Made by a program: the position numbers and the translations under genes. Positions 61,574 through 64,000 of a DNA stretch of 64,000 nt are shown here, piece by piece; position 1 is the stretch's first letter, and each line of letters begins with the position of its first letter. A model generated the notes under the pieces. It was not told the origin of the DNA and did not search any database. It saw only the letters and a program-made list of their open reading frames with translations. The stretch is from Patescibacteria group bacterium (GTDB lineage Bacteria; Patescibacteriota; Patescibacteriia; 2-12-FULL-60-25): NCBI GenBank assembly GCA_031082005.1, contig JAVHLR010000001.1, positions 687,251 through 751,250 on the forward strand, written 5' to 3'.

Positions 61574-61721
61574 AGACGCGATGAGGCTTAGCCGACCTCG
61601 TCGTCTACTCTGGACGAGAAGCTCCTCCCCGACTTGTCCGGAGCCGACAGTCTAGGCTGCCGCGAGGTTCGACTGGTCTACGCCTCAGACCTTATCGATG
61701 CTTTCCTCGCGGCTTTTTTTA
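61574..61721 (+). ncRNA. Candidate structured small RNA (about 148 nt)
   Basis: No protein-coding frame fits this region. The predicted transcript would form three hairpins. The first pairs GATGAGG with CCTCGTC (61580-61602). The second pairs CTCTGGAC with GTCCGGAG (61608-61643). The third is a long terminator-like hairpin pairing CCGCGAGG (61660-61667) with CCTCGCGG (61705-61712), with an inner GGTCT/AGACC stem, followed by seven T. It does not match SRP RNA, tmRNA or RNase P by conserved sequence. It runs toward pgeF on the opposite strand. Confidence 0.5.
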
Positions 61722-61735
61722 TCTAAAAAATACCT

Positions 61736-62446
61736 CTATGGTCTCAATCCGATATACGCAACCATCCCCTGGACCGGTTTAGTCATATCATGCCGCGCTG
61801 AATACAAACGATCGGCCGCACAAAACGTACAAACCGGATCAGCGGTTATGTCCACGACACCAGCCGTCTTCAGCCTCCGCACGGACTCGCGAGTCAAATC
61901 AACAAACAGTTTTCCCTCACGGCTCTCGACATTTTCAGGGCCAAACCGATCCGCGACCTCACTCCCGACTTCGTAATGGCAAGCCTTAATATGCGGACCG
62001 ACAGCGACGCGTATGTCACGCGCCTCCGAAGAAAAAACCCGTCGCATCTCCTGGATCGTATTTTCCAGGACGCCAGCGACCAATCCGCGCCACCCGGCAT
62101 GCGCTATCCCAATACATTTCTTCACCGGGTCGAAAAAAAATACCGGTATGCAGTCCGCGACTGTGACCGTCAGATATAAATCAGGCGTATCCGTGACTAA
62201 AGCATCCGAATCCAAGATGTATTTCCCGGCATCCGAATCACCCACACACGTCACATGAATACCATGAGCGATGCCCCCTGCGACCGCTCGCTTCGGTTCA
62301 ATCCCCTGCTGCGTAAAAAAAGAGTCCCGATTCTCCCTGACCGTTTCGTTGACCGGAAGAGTATTCGACCAGACCATGTTCCCGTCGCTTCGCTCGGACA
62401 GCCCGGCGACGACTCCAGAAAAACCGCCCTCAAATTCAATCTGCAT
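61736..62446 (-). CDS. pgeF: Purine nucleoside phosphorylase / multicopper-like protein PgeF (YfiH/LACC1)
   Basis: PgeF-family enzymes act on purine nucleosides and on incorrectly made UDP-MurNAc intermediates. The 236-residue sequence has the zinc-ligand motifs AHAGWRGLV and the preceding VADCIPVFF, plus VGPHIKACHYEVG. An early His lies in IAHGIHVT. The C-terminus DPVCTFCAADRLYSARHD is complete. The link to peptidoglycan editing fits the cell-wall genes elsewhere in the window. Confidence 0.92.
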   Translation of the reverse strand: MQIEFEGGFSGVVAGLSERSDGNMVWSNTLPVNETVRENRDSFFTQQGIEPKRAVAGGIAHGIHVTCVGDSDAGKYILDSDALVTDTPDLYLTVTVADCIPVFFFDPVKKCIGIAHAGWRGLVAGVLENTIQEMRRVFSSEARDIRVAVGPHIKACHYEVGSEVADRFGPENVESREGKLFVDLTRESVRRLKTAGVVDITADPVCTFCAADRLYSARHDMTKPVQGMVAYIGLRP

Positions 62447-62455
62447 ATAATGGCA

Positions 62456-62857
62456 TCACACGACCTCCAATTCCTTGAAGCCCGTCTCTTCATCAAAAAT
62501 CCTTTTGTATTCGACGTCATCAAAAATTCCGATTACGATTTCCGCGGTGTATTTGACCACGCAACCGTCTTTCAGATGTCCACCGATTACGTTCCCGTTC
62601 TTATCCGATAAAGAAACGTGGATATGACAACCGTCGAGCGAAACCGTCCCAGTCCCCGACACGACCTCGAACGGTTCATCCCACTCCTTAACAATCTGAT
62701 CATCAGCATCAGACCCCGCCATCCGCAAACGCGCGTTCTGCAGACCTGCGACGATCGACAACAACACTCCGGCCTTGATGCCCTTTTCCTTGACTCCCTT
62801 CTCGATCTCCTCAAACAGTAGTTGGCCTGGTTTCAGGCGAAAAGACACCTGCTCCAT
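62456..62857 (-). CDS. PPC/DUF296 domain protein
   Basis: This 133-residue stand-alone PPC (plant and prokaryote conserved) domain has RLKPGQLLFEEIEKGVKEKG, IVAGLQNARLRM and the terminal strands DGCHIHVSLSDKNGNVIGGH. Related bacterial domains form trimers and some bind metal through conserved histidines. Others are linked to DNA-binding motifs in plants. The cellular role is unknown. The start at 62857 (MEQVSFRLKP) lies two bases after the secA stop. Confidence 0.88.
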   Translation of the reverse strand: MEQVSFRLKPGQLLFEEIEKGVKEKGIKAGVLLSIVAGLQNARLRMAGSDADDQIVKEWDEPFEVVSGTGTVSLDGCHIHVSLSDKNGNVIGGHLKDGCVVKYTAEIVIGIFDDVEYKRIFDEETGFKELEVV

Positions 62858-62859
62858 AC

Positions 62860-64000
62860 TCACTCTATCCCGTGGCACTTCTTATATTTCTTTCCCGAAC
62901 CGCACGGGCAAGGATCATTCCGGCCGACTTTATCGAATGCCTTCGCGTCCGTGGCCGTGGTTTTTTGTGTATCTGAATTTCCGCTGCCCGCCTCTTTAGC
63001 CGGACCGGAAAGCTGCATCGCGTTCCTGCCGCGCATCTGCATCGCTGCCTCTTGCTTGGCCAAGTCCTGCGCAATCTGGATCTTGAAGATAGCGCCCGCG
63101 ACCTGCCTATCCATAGACGCCTGCAGATCGTTGAACATGCGATACGATTCGCGTTTATATTCCACCAACGGATCACGCTGGCCGTAGCCCTGCAGGCCAA
63201 TACCTTTACGCAGATGGTCCATCGAATCCAGATGCTCCACCCATAACGTATCGATAGCATGCAACATCAACGCCTTTTCCACATCGCCCATCCTCAAACT
63301 GTCGCCCAGCATCTGTTCGACTGCGGCATACGCCTCTTTCGCTGTCTCCATTATACCTTCGATCAGTTTAGTCCGGCGCGTCGCGATATCCAGCTTGCCC
63401 TGAAGACCGGTTTCGATATTCTTCAATCGGGATTTGACGTCGAAATTAGACGGGAAAATCGCCTGGCACGCTTTCTCGATCTCCTGCATGTCCCACGCTT
63501 CCGGGTCTTCTGCGGCGGTATGGAAAAGGACCGTCTGTTCGATCTCTCCTTCGACCGCATCCATGACCATGCGTTTCACGGGACGTTCGCCTTCTTCCGT
63601 CCTTTCGTGCGCCAACCGCAACACCTCGTTGCGCTTGCCATAAACGACAGTGCGATGCCGATTCAACACATCGTCATAATCAAGTAGATGTTTACGGATA
63701 TCAAAGTTGTGCCCTTCCACTTTCTTCTGCGCCGATTCGATGGCACGTGACAGGACGCGGCTTTCGATCGGCTGATCGTCCGGCAAACCAAGGAATTCCA
63801 TGCGCTGTTTCATACGCTCCGATCCGAAGATGCGCATCAAATCATCCTCCATCGACACGAAAAATTGCGTCGAACCTGGATCGCCCTGTCGTCCGCAACG
63901 GCCGCGCAGCTGATTGTCGATGCGACGGCTCTCGTGGCGCTCGGTACCCAAGACGTGCAATCCGCCCAAAGCCCTGACCTCCGCCGACTCTTCCGGCGTC
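62860..64000 (-). CDS. secA: Preprotein translocase ATPase SecA, C-terminal part
   Basis: This is the 3' part of secA, entering from the right edge with no stop before 64000. The visible 380 residues start in the second helicase lobe ([32 protein letters not shown] with the arginine fingers) and include the helical scaffold and wing domains. They end with the SEC-C zinc motif [19 protein letters not shown], which can bind SecB or ribosomes in other bacteria. It is followed by the PPC gene and pgeF. Confidence 0.97.
   Translation of the reverse strand, partial: TPEESAEVRALGGLHVLGTERHESRRIDNQLRGRCGRQGDPGSTQFFVSMEDDLMRIFGSERMKQRMEFLGLPDDQPIESRVLSRAIESAQKKVEGHNFDIRKHLLDYDDVLNRHRTVVYGKRNEVLRLAHERTEEGERPVKRMVMDAVEGEIEQTVLFHTAAEDPEAWDMQEIEKACQAIFPSNFDVKSRLKNIETGLQGKLDIATRRTKLIEGIMETAKEAYAAVEQMLGDSLRMGDVEKALMLHAIDTLWVEHLDSMDHLRKGIGLQGYGQRDPLVEYKRESYRMFNDLQASMDRQVAGAIFKIQIAQDLAKQEAAMQMRGRNAMQLSGPAKEAGSGNSDTQKTTATDAKAFDKVGRNDPCPCGSGKKYKKCHGIE

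Noticed and set aside
61574-61721. Assignment of the small RNA as SRP RNA, tmRNA, RNase P or 6S
   Set aside because: SRP domain IV sequence, the tRNA-like end of tmRNA and the RNase P core are absent. 6S would need one long hairpin with a bubble, whereas three separate hairpins are seen. It is left unnamed.
1-64000. CRISPR array, insertion sequence or prophage
   Set aside because: No regularly spaced direct repeats, transposase, integrase or phage structural genes were found. The only repeats are short palindromic elements.
1-64000. Reassigned UGA codon (as in Gracilibacteria-like lineages)
   Set aside because: Several genes end in TGA with correct C-termini and overlap the next ATG as ATGA, so UGA is a stop.

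Overview
The window looks like a stretch of chromosome from a bacterium of the Candidate Phyla Radiation (Patescibacteria). This is inferred from a bundle of traits, not from a marker phylogeny. The traits are: shortened core proteins (AlaRS ends after the editing domain, RNA polymerase alpha has no C-terminal domain, HrcA is compact); a VirD4-type ATPase without membrane anchors next to a conserved membrane partner; PEGA-repeat and LigB/Memo-like proteins; a basic N-terminal extension on ribosomal protein S9; and dense packing with many ATGA start/stop overlaps. Base composition is moderate (roughly half G+C by eye). TGA is used as an ordinary stop, so recoded-UGA lineages are excluded. No rRNA, CRISPR array, prophage or insertion sequence was seen.

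Layout. 1-6.6 kb: the end of an exported protein, then a complete heat-shock operon on the minus strand (hrcA-grpE-hsp20-dnaK-DUF3467-small membrane protein-dnaJ-membrane protein) under a sigma70-type promoter and a CIRCE operator. 6.6-11.9 kb: a MacAB-like export operon headed by an AbrB-type regulator with its own promoter and three 9-bp leader repeats. 11.9-14.3 kb: two glycosyltransferases flanking a translin/TRAX-family gene, all coupled by ATGA overlaps. 14.3-14.5 kb: tRNA-Lys(UUU) with promoter and terminator. 14.6-18.8 kb: late peptidoglycan genes mraY-ftsW-murG with a NifU-like scaffold gene. 19-25.6 kb: rpmA, pyrG, a Nudix hydrolase, a CtpA protease, a PEGA protein, an HD hydrolase and a HIT protein. 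25.6-29 kb: a GT-C-type glycosyltransferase operon. 29-34.5 kb (plus strand): an exported repeat protein, a LigB/Memo-like protein, a PriA lacking helicase motifs, def and fmt. 34.5-42.4 kb: a 729-residue unknown and a surface-glycan cluster (two GT2, one GT4, a Wzx flippase; one GT2 is fused to an O-antigen-ligase-like domain). 42.5-44 kb: an HD phosphohydrolase. 44-48 kb: the alpha operon infA-rpmJ-rpsM-rpsK-rpsD-rpoA-rplQ-rplM-rpsI. 48-54.6 kb: alaS, mnmA, rlmN, a D,D-carboxypeptidase and a hydrolase. 54.6-58.3 kb: the VirD4-like ATPase and its partner. 58.5-64 kb: secF, secD, a candidate small RNA, pgeF, a PPC-domain gene and the C-terminal part of secA.

Most unusual points. SecD carries what reads as one complete and one partial parvulin (PpiC-type) prolyl isomerase module inserted in its extracytoplasmic P1 domain, which would place a foldase inside the translocon. 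A translin-family RNase candidate with conserved acidic residues sits between sugar transferases. PriA keeps its eight zinc cysteines but has lost every ATPase motif. REP-like palindromic repeats are translated in frame inside a membrane glycosyltransferase. A structured RNA of about 150 nt with its own promoter and terminator lies beside secD.

How the genes work together. Much of the window serves protein folding and export (DnaK system, SecDF-SecA, SecD-parvulin, CtpA) and building the cell surface (lipid II synthesis, D,D-carboxypeptidase, glycan cluster, MacAB-like exporter). The rest is translation machinery. Several starts were moved downstream of the longest reading frame where the extra N-terminus overlapped a neighbour without resembling the family.
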